A stretch of 64,000 nt of DNA, taken from Pseudomonas violetae. Lineage in GTDB: Bacteria; Pseudomonadota; Gammaproteobacteria; Pseudomonadales; Pseudomonadaceae. Positions 43,385 to 53,369 of this stretch are shown in pieces (position 1 is the first letter of the stretch; every line of letters starts with the position of its first letter). The stretch covers positions 420,686-484,685 of the forward strand of contig NZ_JAKNRW010000001.1 in the NCBI RefSeq assembly GCF_023072615.1. Reading direction: 5' to 3'. The notes beneath the pieces are model-generated. The model was given only the letters and a program-made list of their open reading frames with translations, searched no databases and was not told the origin of the DNA. The position numbers were made by a program, and so were the translations under genes.

Positions 43385-44404
43385 TCAGGCGGGGCTGATG
43401 TGTAAAGCCACCTTGCCAAAATGCTTTCCTGATTGCAGATGAGCCAACGCTTTGGGCAAATCCAGCCAATCATGCACACTGTCAATCAACGGACGCATGG
43501 TGCTGGCACTGATGGCTCGGTTCATGGCTTCAAACGATTGCCTCGGGCCAACTGCAATGCCGCGCACGCGCGCATTACGCTGCAAGATCAACAACGGGTT
43601 GATCTCCCCCTGTTGACCGCCTAGGTAGCCAATCGCATTGACCTGCCCACTTGAATGCAGAGACTGCAGCGATTGCACGAAGCTGCCTGGCCCGCCTACT
43701 TCGAGTACATGGTCGACACCGTAGCCGGCGGTAATCGCCATCACCTGCTCGTGCCAGTTAGGCGTGAGCCGGTAATTGATCGATCCGGTGGCACCCAACT
43801 CGGCCAAACGCTGCAACTTGTCGTCTTGGCTAGAGGTCGCTATCACACGCGCGCCGTGCAGCAGGGCAAACTGCAAAGCAAACAGCGAAACCCCGCCCGA
43901 GCCCTGAACCAACACCCAGTCTCCGGCCTTTACTTGGCCTTCTGTCACCAGTGCCTGCCAAGCGGTAAGTGCTGCGCAGGGTAGTGTGGCAGCCTCTTCC
44001 CACGACAGATGTACCGGGCAAGCCACTACACCGCGCTCATCCAACACCACGTACTCGCTGAGCATACCGTCGAGCGGCCCACCCAACGGCAATGCACTAA
44101 GATTATCGCCCAAACGGCCAGCCTCCCAACCTTGCCAAAAGCAGCCGATTACCCGATCGCCTGGTGCAAAGCCAGTAACATCAGCGCCTACTTCAACCAC
44201 CTCGCCTGCGCCGTCAGAAGCCAATATAAAGGCGTGCTGCGCTTGACCTTGGTAGGTGCCATTGGCCATTTCCAGGTCACGATAATTGAGCGCCACCGCC
44301 TTCATGTTTATCAACACTTGATGAGGGCCAGGGATCGGTCGCGGCAGCTCGATCAAACGGAGTGCATCGAGACCAAAGGGGGGGGTGGTTTGCCAGGCTT
44401 TCAT
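43385..44404 (-). CDS. NAD(P)-dependent MDR family oxidoreductase (quinone-reductase type)
   Basis: 339 aa. GroES-like half (VALNYRDLEMANGTYQG near residue 38, ASDGAGEVVEVGADV near 62), then a Rossmann half with GSGGVSLFALQFA near 168. The zinc ligands of true alcohol dehydrogenases are missing, so it is a zinc-independent enoyl/quinone reductase-like member. It overlaps the regulator gene by 4 nt (ATGA), so they are co-translated. Likely reduces an alkene or ketone intermediate of the pathway. Confidence 0.85.
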   Translation of the reverse strand: MKAWQTTPPFGLDALRLIELPRPIPGPHQVLINMKAVALNYRDLEMANGTYQGQAQHAFILASDGAGEVVEVGADVTGFAPGDRVIGCFWQGWEAGRLGDNLSALPLGGPLDGMLSEYVVLDERGVVACPVHLSWEEAATLPCAALTAWQALVTEGQVKAGDWVLVQGSGGVSLFALQFALLHGARVIATSSQDDKLQRLAELGATGSINYRLTPNWHEQVMAITAGYGVDHVLEVGGPGSFVQSLQSLHSSGQVNAIGYLGGQQGEINPLLILQRNARVRGIAVGPRQSFEAMNRAISASTMRPLIDSVHDWLDLPKALAHLQSGKHFGKVALHISPA

Positions 44405-46263
44405 GACTGAACCTCATTGTTCCGTAAGCGTTTAAGACGGCGCCAAAGCGTGGTCTGACTGATACCCAGGTATTCGGCCGCCATACTTTTGTTACCACCA
44501 AATAATTGCAGCGCCTTGACGATTTCTTCCTGCTCAACGTGATGCAAATGGCCAACGCCCTCACTTTCGTTGGGCGGCGCGTAAAGCTCTGGAATAACTC
44601 GTGGCAGGGCTTCCAGCAGCGCTTCACAGCTGCCGTAGAGTCGCTGCGAAACAATCAAACGCTCTACCACGTTTTCCAACTGTCGTACGTTGCCAGGCCA
44701 GTGGTAACGACGGAATGCAGTCCCCACGCCTTTGATCAAGGCATCGGGTTCAACGTCTAGGCCATAGCGCTGGCTTTCTCGGCGCATTAGGTAACTGACC
44801 AACAACGGAATATCTTCAACCCGCTCACGCAGGGGCGGGATATGCACGGCAAAGGTGCTGATGCGGTAGTAGAGGTCTTCGCGGAAACGACCGGCATGCA
44901 CTTCTTCCATCAGATCGACGTTACAGGCCGCGACAAACTTAATATTCAACGGAATCGAGCGGCGTGCGCCCACTGGGCTGACCTCGCGCTCTTGCAGCAC
45001 ACGCAGTAGTTTTGCTTGCTGGGGAAGCGGCAGGGAATTGATTTCGTCCATGAAGAAGGTGCCATTGTTAGCGCTTTCTAACAGACCGGATTTACCGCCG
45101 CTTTTGGCGCTGGTAAAGGCACCGTCGGCGTAACCGAACAGCTCCGACTCAAACAGCTCTGCCGGGATAGCAGCGCAGTTAATCGCCACAAACGGCCCTT
45201 GGGCGTTCGCGCTGGAAACATGCACCTGGCGTGCGGCCAGTTCCTTACCAGTGCCTGTTTCGCCGCGAACAAGCACCGTACCAGGCGTGGCACCATAAAC
45301 GATCAACTGATTTTGTACTTCGGCCATGCGGCTGGACTGGAATACCAAACGCCGACCGTCATCCTGAGGCACCGCCACCGGGCTGAGCTGAAAGCTGTAA
45401 AGAAAGCCGACCAACTCGCCCTGGAGTTCAAAAGGCTGTTTGTTCAGGCTGCACAGACGCTCGCCCAGTAGCAACCCTTCAGCATGCAGCACCTGAGCTT
45501 CGATTATTTTGTTATCAAGCAGACCATCTAACCGCCGCCGACGCGCAATGCTGGGAATAAGCGCTGCAGCCGCCGTGTTCCATGCCACCAACCGACCACT
45601 GCGGTTGGTCAATAACTGCGGTTGCTGGCTTTGCTCCAAAAGAAACTGACTGATGGCGCTCTGTTGCATATCACGTTTGTGTTGACCCGCATGGCGGATG
45701 GCCTTGCGTATCAAGTTACGGCACGACTCACGCGAATACAGCAATACCGACTGTAACCCCGCATGATCAGCTAGATCACAGGCATAGCTGGTGCCGATCA
45801 CCACACCAAAGCCTTCGTTGCGCAATCTGTGGAAAATTTCTTTGGCGTGCTCCGCAGTGCTGTAGGTGTGGCGAGTCAGTTCAACACCGTCGAACAGACT
45901 CATTAATTCGACGTTAACTTCCTGTCGTTCGTAGTTCAGTAAAAGAATTTTTGATGAAATACGTCGCGCCGTGATGACGGCCTGGATTAGGTCAGCCTGC
46001 TCCACCTTGAGGGCCAGTACCGGTATCGGCAAAGTGTCTTGTAAGTAAAAGGCGTTAGCGCCAGCGCTGATAAAAATATCAACCTGCTGACGCTCAATCA
46101 AATCACGCGCGGCTTTGACCGCATCATTGAAAACGTTATCAATAATGGTGATGTGAGCTAGCGCCTCGAACTCAGGGATCAGGCTGTGTACCACTTGGCT
46201 TAATTTCGAGTTGCCGATCAGGCAGATCCGGACTCGTTCGAGCTCCGCGTTGGCGAATTCCAC
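44401..46263 (-). CDS. PrpR-like sigma-54-dependent activator
   Basis: 620 aa. Residues 1-190 form a PrpR_N (periplasmic-binding-like) sensor domain. A PAS-like linker follows. The AAA+ domain has Walker A GETGTGKE, the sigma-54 contact loop reading GAFTSA (usual GAFTGA), Walker B GTFFMDEI, sensor region FVAACNVDLM and arginine finger FREDLYYRI. A Fis-type HTH ends the protein (FGGNKSMAAEYLGISQTTLWRRL). In PrpR the N-domain senses 2-methylcitrate. Here it presumably senses a pathway intermediate and drives the -24/-12 promoter at 61879. Confidence 0.92.
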   Translation of the reverse strand: MEFANAELERVRICLIGNSKLSQVVHSLIPEFEALAHITIIDNVFNDAVKAARDLIERQQVDIFISAGANAFYLQDTLPIPVLALKVEQADLIQAVITARRISSKILLLNYERQEVNVELMSLFDGVELTRHTYSTAEHAKEIFHRLRNEGFGVVIGTSYACDLADHAGLQSVLLYSRESCRNLIRKAIRHAGQHKRDMQQSAISQFLLEQSQQPQLLTNRSGRLVAWNTAAAALIPSIARRRRLDGLLDNKIIEAQVLHAEGLLLGERLCSLNKQPFELQGELVGFLYSFQLSPVAVPQDDGRRLVFQSSRMAEVQNQLIVYGATPGTVLVRGETGTGKELAARQVHVSSANAQGPFVAINCAAIPAELFESELFGYADGAFTSAKSGGKSGLLESANNGTFFMDEINSLPLPQQAKLLRVLQEREVSPVGARRSIPLNIKFVAACNVDLMEEVHAGRFREDLYYRISTFAVHIPPLRERVEDIPLLVSYLMRRESQRYGLDVEPDALIKGVGTAFRRYHWPGNVRQLENVVERLIVSQRLYGSCEALLEALPRVIPELYAPPNESEGVGHLHHVEQEEIVKALQLFGGNKSMAAEYLGISQTTLWRRLKRLRNNEVQS

Positions 46264-46312
46264 GGTTTATTAACCCCACTTATTTTTATTATGTTCAGGC
46301 TGGGAGCAAAGC

Positions 46313-46957
46313 TCAGCTACGAAACAACCAAGGCTCAGTAAGCCGACGGCTTTCTTCGTACGCGTTTATTTTCGCTGCGTATTGCAGGCTTTCTCCTACC
46401 TCATCAAGCCCCTTGAGCAGGCGCTGGCAGCGCCCATCATCAAGGTCAAAACACCATACCCCTGAACCTACCGAAAGCAACCGCTGCGCCACATCCACTT
46501 CGGCCTGTAAGCCGGGCTGGGCCTCAGCCTGCTCGAACAAGGCGTCCACTAAAGATTGCTCTATCTGCAGCGGCAATACGCCGTTGTTGAAGCAGTTATT
46601 GCGGAAGATATCCCCGAAGCTCGGAGCGATCACCACACATACGCCGAAATCGCGCAGCGCCCATACCGCATGTTCACGACTGGAGCCACAACCGAAGTTA
46701 GCTTGCGCGAGCACCACGCTGCCTTCCCGATAAACCGGCTGATTGAGAATGAACGCAGGGTTTTCACGGCGTGTAGCGATGGGCGTGTCAATTTCGCCCG
46801 GATCAAGGTACCGCTCGTCGTCAAACAAGAAATTGCTAAAGCCAGTGGACTCAAGGCTCTTCAAATACTGCTTAGGCAACAGGATATCGGTGTCGATGTT
46901 GGCACGATTTAGCGGAATAATTGTGCCCCGGTGGATAATCAGCGGCTGCATAGTCAC
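46313..46957 (-). CDS. leuD: LeuD-type hydratase/isomerase small subunit (paralogue)
   Basis: 214 aa, normal LeuD length. Opens [16 protein letters not shown], with [14 protein letters not shown] near residue 19. The [10 protein letters not shown] region and [20 protein letters not shown] near residue 87 carry the swivel-domain residues. [15 protein letters not shown] near 117 completes the signature. Its start overlaps the LeuC gene by 4 nt (ATGA). By sequence alone it could be leucine biosynthesis, but its place in this cluster suggests a paralogue for an alkylmalate, citramalate or dimethylmaleate-like acid. Confidence 0.93.
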   Translation of the reverse strand: MTMQPLIIHRGTIIPLNRANIDTDILLPKQYLKSLESTGFSNFLFDDERYLDPGEIDTPIATRRENPAFILNQPVYREGSVVLAQANFGCGSSREHAVWALRDFGVCVVIAPSFGDIFRNNCFNNGVLPLQIEQSLVDALFEQAEAQPGLQAEVDVAQRLLSVGSGVWCFDLDDGRCQRLLKGLDEVGESLQYAAKINAYEESRRLTEPWLFRS

Positions 46958-48369
46958 AGGCTCCTAAGGTCGGTTAATTCACCCGCTACCGCAGCAGCGG
47001 CGGCCATGGCCGGAGATACCAAATGGGTGCGCCCACCTTTGCCCTGTCGCCCTTCAAAGTTACGGTTAGAGGTCGCGGCGCAGCGCTCGCCCGGGCTAAG
47101 TCGGTCGGCATTCATACCCAAGCACATCGAGCAACCAGGGGAGCGCCATTCAAAACCGGCATCTTTGAAGATGCGATCAAGCCCTTCTCGTTCGGCCTGC
47201 ATGCGCACCAATCCGGAACCTGGCACCACTAGCGCCTGACTAATACGGTCGTGCACACGCCGGCCACGCAGCACTTCCGCAGCAGCGCGTAAATCTTCGA
47301 TACGGGCATTGGTGCACGAGCCAATAAAGATACGGTCCAGCGGCAAACCTGCCAAGGCTTGGCCGGGCTGCAGGTCCATATAGGCCAGCGCACGTTCCCA
47401 GTCCTGGCGTTGCAAGGCATCACGGGCCATGCCCAGCGTCGGTAACCGGCCATTGATCGGCATGACCATTTCCGGCGAGGTACCCCAGGTCACTTGTGGC
47501 GCGATGTCTTCAGCCTGAATCACTAACTCTTGATCAAACTGCGCATCAGCATCCGAATGTAAAGTGGTACGCCAGTAGTCGACAGCAGCATCCCATTGCG
47601 CTGCATTCGGCGCTAATGGACGACCGCGCACGTACTGTTCGGTAACGCTGTCATAGCCAATCAAACCAACACGCGCGCCGGCCTCGATGCTCATGTTGCA
47701 CAGCGTCATGCGCGCCTCCATCGACATCGCATCGATGGTGGGGCCACAAAACTCGAGCGCATGGCCACTGCCACCCGCGGAGCCAATCGTCCCGATGATG
47801 TAAAGGGCGACGTCTTTGGCGCTCACCCCCAGAACCAGACGACCTTCAACGCGAATGCGGAAGTTCTTCAACTTGCGGCTACGCAGCGTTTGCGTAGCCA
47901 GCACATGCTCGACTTCGCTGCTGCCAATGCCATGAGCCAGAGCCGCGAACGCGCCATGGGTAGCAGTGTGCGAGTCACCGCAGACCAAGGTCATACCTGG
48001 CAGGGTCAACCCCTGTTCGGGGCCAACCACATGAACGATACCTTGGCGGATGTCGTCGAGCGCAAACAGCGGAATATTGAACTCGCGGCTGTTGCTTTCC
48101 AGCACGGCAATCTGCTGCCGGGCGATATGGTCAGTAATACCGTTAATGCCTTGCTCACGGCTGAGGGTCGGCACGTTGTGATCAGGGGTCGCCAGGCTGG
48201 TGTCAACGCGCCAAGGCTTGCGCTGAGCCAAACGCAGATTAGAAAACGCCTGCGGCGAGGTCACTTCATGCAACAGGTGGCGGTCGATATAAAGCAATGT
48301 CGATCCATCGGGCAACTCCTCAACCCGGTGAATATCCCAGAGCTTGTCGTAGAGCGTTTGTGCTCCCAC
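46954..48369 (-). CDS. leuC: LeuC-type hydratase/isomerase large subunit (paralogue)
   Basis: 471 aa. [15 protein letters not shown] at the N-terminus, [13 protein letters not shown] near residue 30, DHNVPT near 63, the [4Fe-4S] ligands in [20 protein letters not shown] and CSMCLGMN in the C-terminal third, and [17 protein letters not shown] end. All three cluster cysteines are present, so it should be active. Like leuD it is very similar to biosynthetic LeuC, but it sits in a catabolic operon. Substrate specificity cannot be read from these motifs. Confidence 0.93.
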   Translation of the reverse strand: MGAQTLYDKLWDIHRVEELPDGSTLLYIDRHLLHEVTSPQAFSNLRLAQRKPWRVDTSLATPDHNVPTLSREQGINGITDHIARQQIAVLESNSREFNIPLFALDDIRQGIVHVVGPEQGLTLPGMTLVCGDSHTATHGAFAALAHGIGSSEVEHVLATQTLRSRKLKNFRIRVEGRLVLGVSAKDVALYIIGTIGSAGGSGHALEFCGPTIDAMSMEARMTLCNMSIEAGARVGLIGYDSVTEQYVRGRPLAPNAAQWDAAVDYWRTTLHSDADAQFDQELVIQAEDIAPQVTWGTSPEMVMPINGRLPTLGMARDALQRQDWERALAYMDLQPGQALAGLPLDRIFIGSCTNARIEDLRAAAEVLRGRRVHDRISQALVVPGSGLVRMQAEREGLDRIFKDAGFEWRSPGCSMCLGMNADRLSPGERCAATSNRNFEGRQGKGGRTHLVSPAMAAAAAVAGELTDLRSL

Positions 48370-48408
48370 GGTGATTACCTCGGCAATTAGCTTATGATTT
48401 TGATTTTG

Positions 48409-48798
48409 TTAACGCCTGCCTGGTACCCAGGGCACCCAGCGGTACAATTCGTCGCCGGAAGGGTCGGCCACACGATAGCCACAGTAGCTATCCAGACGAC
48501 CACCCTCTTTAGGTTGAATGATGCACAACGGTAACTGACAGGACGCTTCATCCTGCCCGGAAGCGCTCAACGCCTGACGGGCTTGCTTGAGTTCGTGACT
48601 GAGAGACGCCGTTTGCTGACCGTCGAGTTTGGCTACGTTGGCCTGAAAATGACCGACCCAGGCCTCGACGAACACGTCACAACGCTCACCACTGATTACC
48701 CGTGTGATTGGCGCCGGGTGGTTACTGGGTGCCGTCGCCGAACAACCGGCGACGGCAAGCAGCAACAACGCACTAACCCAGCAGCGCAAGGCAATCAT
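48409..48798 (-). CDS. Small lipoprotein, embedded in the cluster
   Basis: 129 aa from ATG 48798. Signal MIALRCWVSALLLLAV and lipobox AVAGC, cysteine near residue 19. Mature part: ERCDVFVEAWVGHFQANV, then a helix (LKQARQALSASGQDEASC) and a Trp-rich end. Overlaps the isochorismatase gene by 26 nt. Longer starts (up to 48873) add a non-lipoprotein N-terminus. Probably a periplasm-facing accessory of the transport part. Family unknown. Confidence 0.6.
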   Translation of the reverse strand: MIALRCWVSALLLLAVAGCSATAPSNHPAPITRVISGERCDVFVEAWVGHFQANVAKLDGQQTASLSHELKQARQALSASGQDEASCQLPLCIIQPKEGGRLDSYCGYRVADPSGDELYRWVPWVPGRR

Positions 48799-49363
48799 CC
48801 AGATCACGCACATCGGCGTATTTAATCTGCAGATCTCGCAGGTTGGCACGATGCGCTTGCGCATCACGATCACCCACCGCCTGCTCCGGTACGATCACGC
48901 GAAACTCGTTTTGCAAGGCATCGAGCACCGTGGCGCGCACACACCCACTGGTGGTCAGGCCGGTGATCATCACCCCATCAGCGCCCATGCCACGCAGACG
49001 CTGCGCCAGATCGGTACCGAAAAAACCACTGGCCCAGAACTTCACCAACACCGGCTCGCCGTCCATGGGCGCTACGCGCGAGTCGATTTCAGTCAGCTCA
49101 GAGCCCGCAACCAGCACGTTCAGCGCCGGGATTTTTTCGCGAAAAACCCGTGCCTGCGAAGGCTTGTCGTAGGCTACAGTGGTGAAAATTACCGGCAAAC
49201 CGCGGCTGCGAAACGCCGCTAGAAGCTTACGATTGGCCTCAACCACCCCAATGCACTCACTGGCCAGGGGGCTTTTCAGGGGGTCGGTAAACCCCACGGA
49301 GAGGTCAACCAGCACCAGCGCATAGCGCTGGGCCGGGGACAGGGTGCGAGAATCCAGAGACAT
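48773..49363 (-). CDS. Isochorismatase-fold amidohydrolase (N-carbamoylsarcosine amidase/maleamate amidase-like)
   Basis: 196 aa. Catalytic triad Asp20 (LVLVDLSVGF), Lys108 (VLVKFWASGFFGTDL) and Cys141 (TTSGCVRATV) are all present. The KFWASGFFGT and TSGCVRATVLDAL signatures match cysteine amidohydrolases acting on N-carbamoylsarcosine, maleamate (NicF) and similar amides. Directly downstream of HyuB (10-nt gap). With HyuAB it suggests hydrolytic opening of a cyclic amide or imide followed by removal of the amide nitrogen. Confidence 0.88.
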   Translation of the reverse strand: MSLDSRTLSPAQRYALVLVDLSVGFTDPLKSPLASECIGVVEANRKLLAAFRSRGLPVIFTTVAYDKPSQARVFREKIPALNVLVAGSELTEIDSRVAPMDGEPVLVKFWASGFFGTDLAQRLRGMGADGVMITGLTTSGCVRATVLDALQNEFRVIVPEQAVGDRDAQAHRANLRDLQIKYADVRDLDDCLALLG

Positions 49364-49372
49364 AGCAGCTCC

Positions 49373-51226
49373 TCAGGTCCAGGACGGTGTAGTAGGTGCT
49401 GGCAAGCCGGTTTCAGCCAGACAACGGGCCTTGAGCTCTTCCAACGTACCGCCGCGGTCGAACAGCTGAATTTCACCGCGCTCGCTGGCCATTTTTTCGC
49501 GCAAGGCCAATGTTGCGTGCTGGTCCAACTCACCGTTGTTAATCACTACGCCATAACGGCGCGCACCGTCTTCGCTGACCAGACCTTTGCGAATATCGCT
49601 AAGGATATGCGCGGTATCACGCAGCAGCGGATCACCCCAACCACCACCACCCCAGGTGTCGAATAGCACCAGGTCGCCGGCTTTAACTTGAACGTTGTCG
49701 CACTTGGCCGGCAGCATTTGCCGGCTGCCATCGGCGCGGATCAGCTCTTTACGGCTGCGCTCACCCGGCGCACCACCGTTAACGCCCCATGGGTAGGTCA
49801 ACCAGCGGTCATCGTGGATCGACACTTCGCCATCCACCAGCAGGCGGTAAGCCACACGCAGGCCGTTACCACCGCGATGTAAACCCGCGCCACCGGAGTC
49901 GGTGAGAGTTTCGTAGGCTTCGATACGCAGCGGAAAGTATGCTTCCACGAACTCGTTAGGCACATTAGTGAAGCCTGGCCACAGCGAGTGACCATCCGGG
50001 CCATCGCCGGCTGGTCGGCCGGGGATGCCACCGAAGCCAATCTGGAACAGCTGGAACCACTCGCCCTGCTGGTCGTAGCCTGAGTACATAAAGTGCGGTG
50101 AGTCAGAGAAGCCGGCAGCGTTCATCGCCTGCGGTGTGCCCTGGCCCAATAGACCTCCCATCATGTCGAAAATCCGCCCAAGCAAATGGGTACGGCACGA
50201 CAGCGCCGCGGGGAAGTTCGGCTTGAGAATCGAGCCCTGCGGAATACGCACTTCAACCAGGTCGTAGAAACCGTCGTTGAGCAAGATTGCCGGGTCGAAC
50301 AGGCTGATGGTCAACGCGCCAAAGAAGATTTTGAACATCTCCTCGTTGAGGTAAAAGTTAACCGAGGAAGGCGCCTGCGGGTCGGTGCCTTCGAAGTCGA
50401 AGATGGCCTTGTCGCCCTCACGCCACAGCGCGCAACGCAAGGTATAAGGGCCAAGACCGGCGCCGTCGTCGCAGATGTAATCTTCAAACTCTTGGCGATG
50501 CTCAGGCACCACGCGGACAATCACTTCTTTCATCGCGCGGTGAGTGCGATCAAGCATTTCTTGCTGGGCGCTGAAGAACACATCATCGCCAAAGCGTTCG
50601 GCCAGTTCGATACAGCGCTTGCTCGCCGTGCGGCATGCGGCAACGATGGCGTTGAGGTCGGAGCGGTTCCAGCGCGGCATGCGTACGTTGTGCAAAATCA
50701 CGTCGAGCATGTCGCTGTTCATTTCGCCACGGCGATACAACTTCACCGGCGGAATGCGGATGCCCTCTTCCCAAATGGAGCTGGCGTTGGTCGGCAAACT
50801 GCCCGGCACCTTGCCACCCACATCAGACATGTGACCGAACATTGCGGCGTAGTTAATCACTCGGCCGTCTTTGAAAATCGGCATTAGCACCAGCCAGTCC
50901 GGCAGGTGGCTGACGGCGCCTTCGCACAGGTAAGGGTCGTTGGTGAGGAACACATCACCCTCTTCGATCTCACCCTCGTAGTTGCGCAGAAAGCCGCTGA
51001 TGAACGAGCCGAACTGGCCAACGATCATCTTGCCATCGCTGGTGGCGATCATCGGGAAGGCATCGCCCTGCTCGCGGATACCCGGACTCATGGCGGTGCG
51101 AAAGAGCACAGCGTCCATTTCATTACGGGCGTTACCCAGGGCGTTTTCTACGATGTCGATGGTGATGCCATCGACGTCTAGCCGCTGGAATGGATTGCTA
51201 TTTTCTTGTTTGATTCGCGCAACCAT
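49373..51226 (-). CDS. Hydantoinase/oxoprolinase-family subunit B (HyuB)
   Basis: 617 aa. Hallmarks of the HyuB/OplB side: EDAFPMIATSDG near residue 55, FISGFLRNYEGEIEEGDVFLTNDPYL near 77, PDWLVLMPIFKDGRVI, GHMSDVGGKVPGS near 131, and the C-terminal 'GGGGWGDPLLRD' type motif near 555. With HyuA it forms the ATP-dependent enzyme that opens hydantoin, oxoproline, lactam or caprolactam rings; acetone and acetophenone carboxylases are related. Starts 6 nt after HyuA. Confidence 0.93.
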   Translation of the reverse strand: MVARIKQENSNPFQRLDVDGITIDIVENALGNARNEMDAVLFRTAMSPGIREQGDAFPMIATSDGKMIVGQFGSFISGFLRNYEGEIEEGDVFLTNDPYLCEGAVSHLPDWLVLMPIFKDGRVINYAAMFGHMSDVGGKVPGSLPTNASSIWEEGIRIPPVKLYRRGEMNSDMLDVILHNVRMPRWNRSDLNAIVAACRTASKRCIELAERFGDDVFFSAQQEMLDRTHRAMKEVIVRVVPEHRQEFEDYICDDGAGLGPYTLRCALWREGDKAIFDFEGTDPQAPSSVNFYLNEEMFKIFFGALTISLFDPAILLNDGFYDLVEVRIPQGSILKPNFPAALSCRTHLLGRIFDMMGGLLGQGTPQAMNAAGFSDSPHFMYSGYDQQGEWFQLFQIGFGGIPGRPAGDGPDGHSLWPGFTNVPNEFVEAYFPLRIEAYETLTDSGGAGLHRGGNGLRVAYRLLVDGEVSIHDDRWLTYPWGVNGGAPGERSRKELIRADGSRQMLPAKCDNVQVKAGDLVLFDTWGGGGWGDPLLRDTAHILSDIRKGLVSEDGARRYGVVINNGELDQHATLALREKMASERGEIQLFDRGGTLEELKARCLAETGLPAPTTPSWT

Positions 51227-51231
51227 AACGC

Positions 51232-53298
51232 TTACTCCTGATGGCCCAGCGGGCGGATCAACAAGTTGCCGACGCGGTCTACTGCCGCTTCGTAACCTGG
51301 AAGGACGAGGGTGGTGGAGTCCATTTCCATAACAATGGCCGGGCCGGGCACAACCAAACCTGGGCTCAGCTTGCCGCGCGCATACAGCGCCGCGCGGTAG
51401 TTCTGACCGGCGTAATGCACTGAGGTCTCGCCCACTTGCGCTTCGCCAAGACTGCTACCAGCACCTTCGAAGGCACGCTCGGTAATTTCCGGGCGCGGTG
51501 CACGGGCGATGGCCCGCAGGTTGACCAGCTCATGGGCCTCGTTCAGAGCAAAGGTGAACAGCTGCTCATGCTCGGCGTCGAACGCTGCAGTGATAGCTCG
51601 CATGCCGTCTTTGGCCAACAGCTCTGGATCGATATCCAGGCTCAGCAGCAGGGCTTGGCCCTGATAACGCACATCAGCCTGCCAGGTCAGTTGCTGCACC
51701 TCGGCCGGGATGTTCTGCGAGGCCAGCGAGCTACGCACACTGTCACCCAACTGCTGCAGGATCTGCCCAACTTCTTCCACGCTCATGTCGCTGAGGCGAC
51801 GTACAAGCGAACGCGAGGCTTCATCTTTAATACGGGTGGTGGCATCGCCGTAGGCGCACAACACACCTGGGCCTGGCGGAATGATCACCGGCCACGCATT
51901 CATCAAGATACCCAGGGCGTTGGCATGCAACGGACCGGCACCACCAAAACCGCACAAGGCGAAGTCGCGCGGGTCGTAACCCTGCTCCACGCTAATTAAG
52001 CGCAGCGCACCGAACATGTGTTCGTTGGCGATGCGCACGATGCCTTCAGCGGCTTCGAACAACGACACGCCCATGGCATCAGCTGTGGCTTGGACGGCAA
52101 TAGTTGCCAGGTCTTTACGCACCTGGAAATCGCCACCGAGCTTCTGTTCGGCCGGCAGGTAACCGAGCACCACGTTGGCATCGGTTACGGTGGCCACGGT
52201 GCCGCCTTTGTTATAGGCCGCAGGGCCCGGCACCGCACCAGCGCTTTCTGGACCAACACGCAGGGCTTTGGTCAGCTCCGGCACCGAGGCCATGGAGCCG
52301 CCACCAGCGCCGATGGTGCGCACGTCAACCGACGGCGCACGTACCGCCACATCACCCACACGGGTTTCGCGGCGAATGCGCGCTTGGTTGTTATCGATCA
52401 AGGCCACGTCGGTGGACGTACCGCCTACGTCGAAGGTCAGTACCTTGCTGAAGCCACCACGCGAGCAGAACCAAATAGCCCCGGCTACACCACCCGCCGG
52501 GCCAGACAGCAATAGGTTAACCGGCGTGCTGGCCGCCGATTGGCTGGTGGCCAGGCCACCGTCGGAGCGCAAGATGGACAACTGCACATCCGGATGCAGA
52601 CGCTTGCTCAGCTCACCCTGCAGGTGTTCCAAATAGTTAGCCACTTGTGGGCGCACATAGCTGTTCACCACGGTGGTTTCGGTGCGCTCGTATTCCTGCA
52701 TCTCAGGGACGACTTCGGAAGACAGTGACACGGGGATTTCTGGCATCACTTCGCGGGCAATCTCGTGGATGGCCTGTTCGTGTGCGCCACTAGCGTAGGC
52801 GTTAATCAAGCTGATGGTAAGGGCTTCAATGCCGGCGTTTTTAAGCTTGATCAGCTCGCCACGAATCGCTTCGCGGTCCAGTTCACGCACCACGGCGCCA
52901 TTGGTATCCATGCGCTCATCGGCTTCAACCGTCATCTCCAGCGGGGCCAGCAACTCGCCCTTATTGAAACTCACCCAGCCGCCCAGGCCGCCTGGCACAA
53001 ATGAACGGGCAATGTGCAGCACCTGCTTGTAGCCCTTGGTGGTGACCAAGCCAACCTTGGCGCCGCGACGGGTCAGGATGGCGTTGGTGGCCACCGTGGT
53101 GCCGTGCATTACCGAACGGATTTCGGACGGATCAACGCCCGACGTATGACAGATTTTCTCAATGCCATTGAGTACGGCAATCGAGGGGTTGTGCGGGGTG
53201 GAAGGCACCTTGGCGGTATAGCTGTCACCCGTCACGTCGTTAATCAGGAGCAGGTCGGTAAACGTACCGCCCACATCAGCACCTAAACGAAAACTCAT
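51232..53298 (-). CDS. Hydantoinase/oxoprolinase-family subunit A (HyuA)
   Basis: 688 aa from ATG 53298, with GGAGG upstream; a 12-residue longer form has no family match. RLGADVGGTFTDLLLI is the ASKHA-type phosphate loop at the N-terminus. MHGTTVATNAILTRRG near residue 83, GPAGGVAGA near 279, FDVGGTSTDVALID near 299, and a C-terminal 'GPAIVMEMDSTTLV' near 655. This is the ATP-binding subunit. Related pairs open lactams in 2-pyrrolidinone and caprolactam degradation, so a lactam or imide substrate is a fair guess. Confidence 0.93.
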   Translation of the reverse strand: MSFRLGADVGGTFTDLLLINDVTGDSYTAKVPSTPHNPSIAVLNGIEKICHTSGVDPSEIRSVMHGTTVATNAILTRRGAKVGLVTTKGYKQVLHIARSFVPGGLGGWVSFNKGELLAPLEMTVEADERMDTNGAVVRELDREAIRGELIKLKNAGIEALTISLINAYASGAHEQAIHEIAREVMPEIPVSLSSEVVPEMQEYERTETTVVNSYVRPQVANYLEHLQGELSKRLHPDVQLSILRSDGGLATSQSAASTPVNLLLSGPAGGVAGAIWFCSRGGFSKVLTFDVGGTSTDVALIDNNQARIRRETRVGDVAVRAPSVDVRTIGAGGGSMASVPELTKALRVGPESAGAVPGPAAYNKGGTVATVTDANVVLGYLPAEQKLGGDFQVRKDLATIAVQATADAMGVSLFEAAEGIVRIANEHMFGALRLISVEQGYDPRDFALCGFGGAGPLHANALGILMNAWPVIIPPGPGVLCAYGDATTRIKDEASRSLVRRLSDMSVEEVGQILQQLGDSVRSSLASQNIPAEVQQLTWQADVRYQGQALLLSLDIDPELLAKDGMRAITAAFDAEHEQLFTFALNEAHELVNLRAIARAPRPEITERAFEGAGSSLGEAQVGETSVHYAGQNYRAALYARGKLSPGLVVPGPAIVMEMDSTTLVLPGYEAAVDRVGNLLIRPLGHQE

Positions 53299-53369
53299 GT
53301 TGCCTCCAAGCACTTTCTTAGTGTTGTTGTGCATCTGGGCCGGGGTGCGAGCACCCCGGTTTATTCAGC

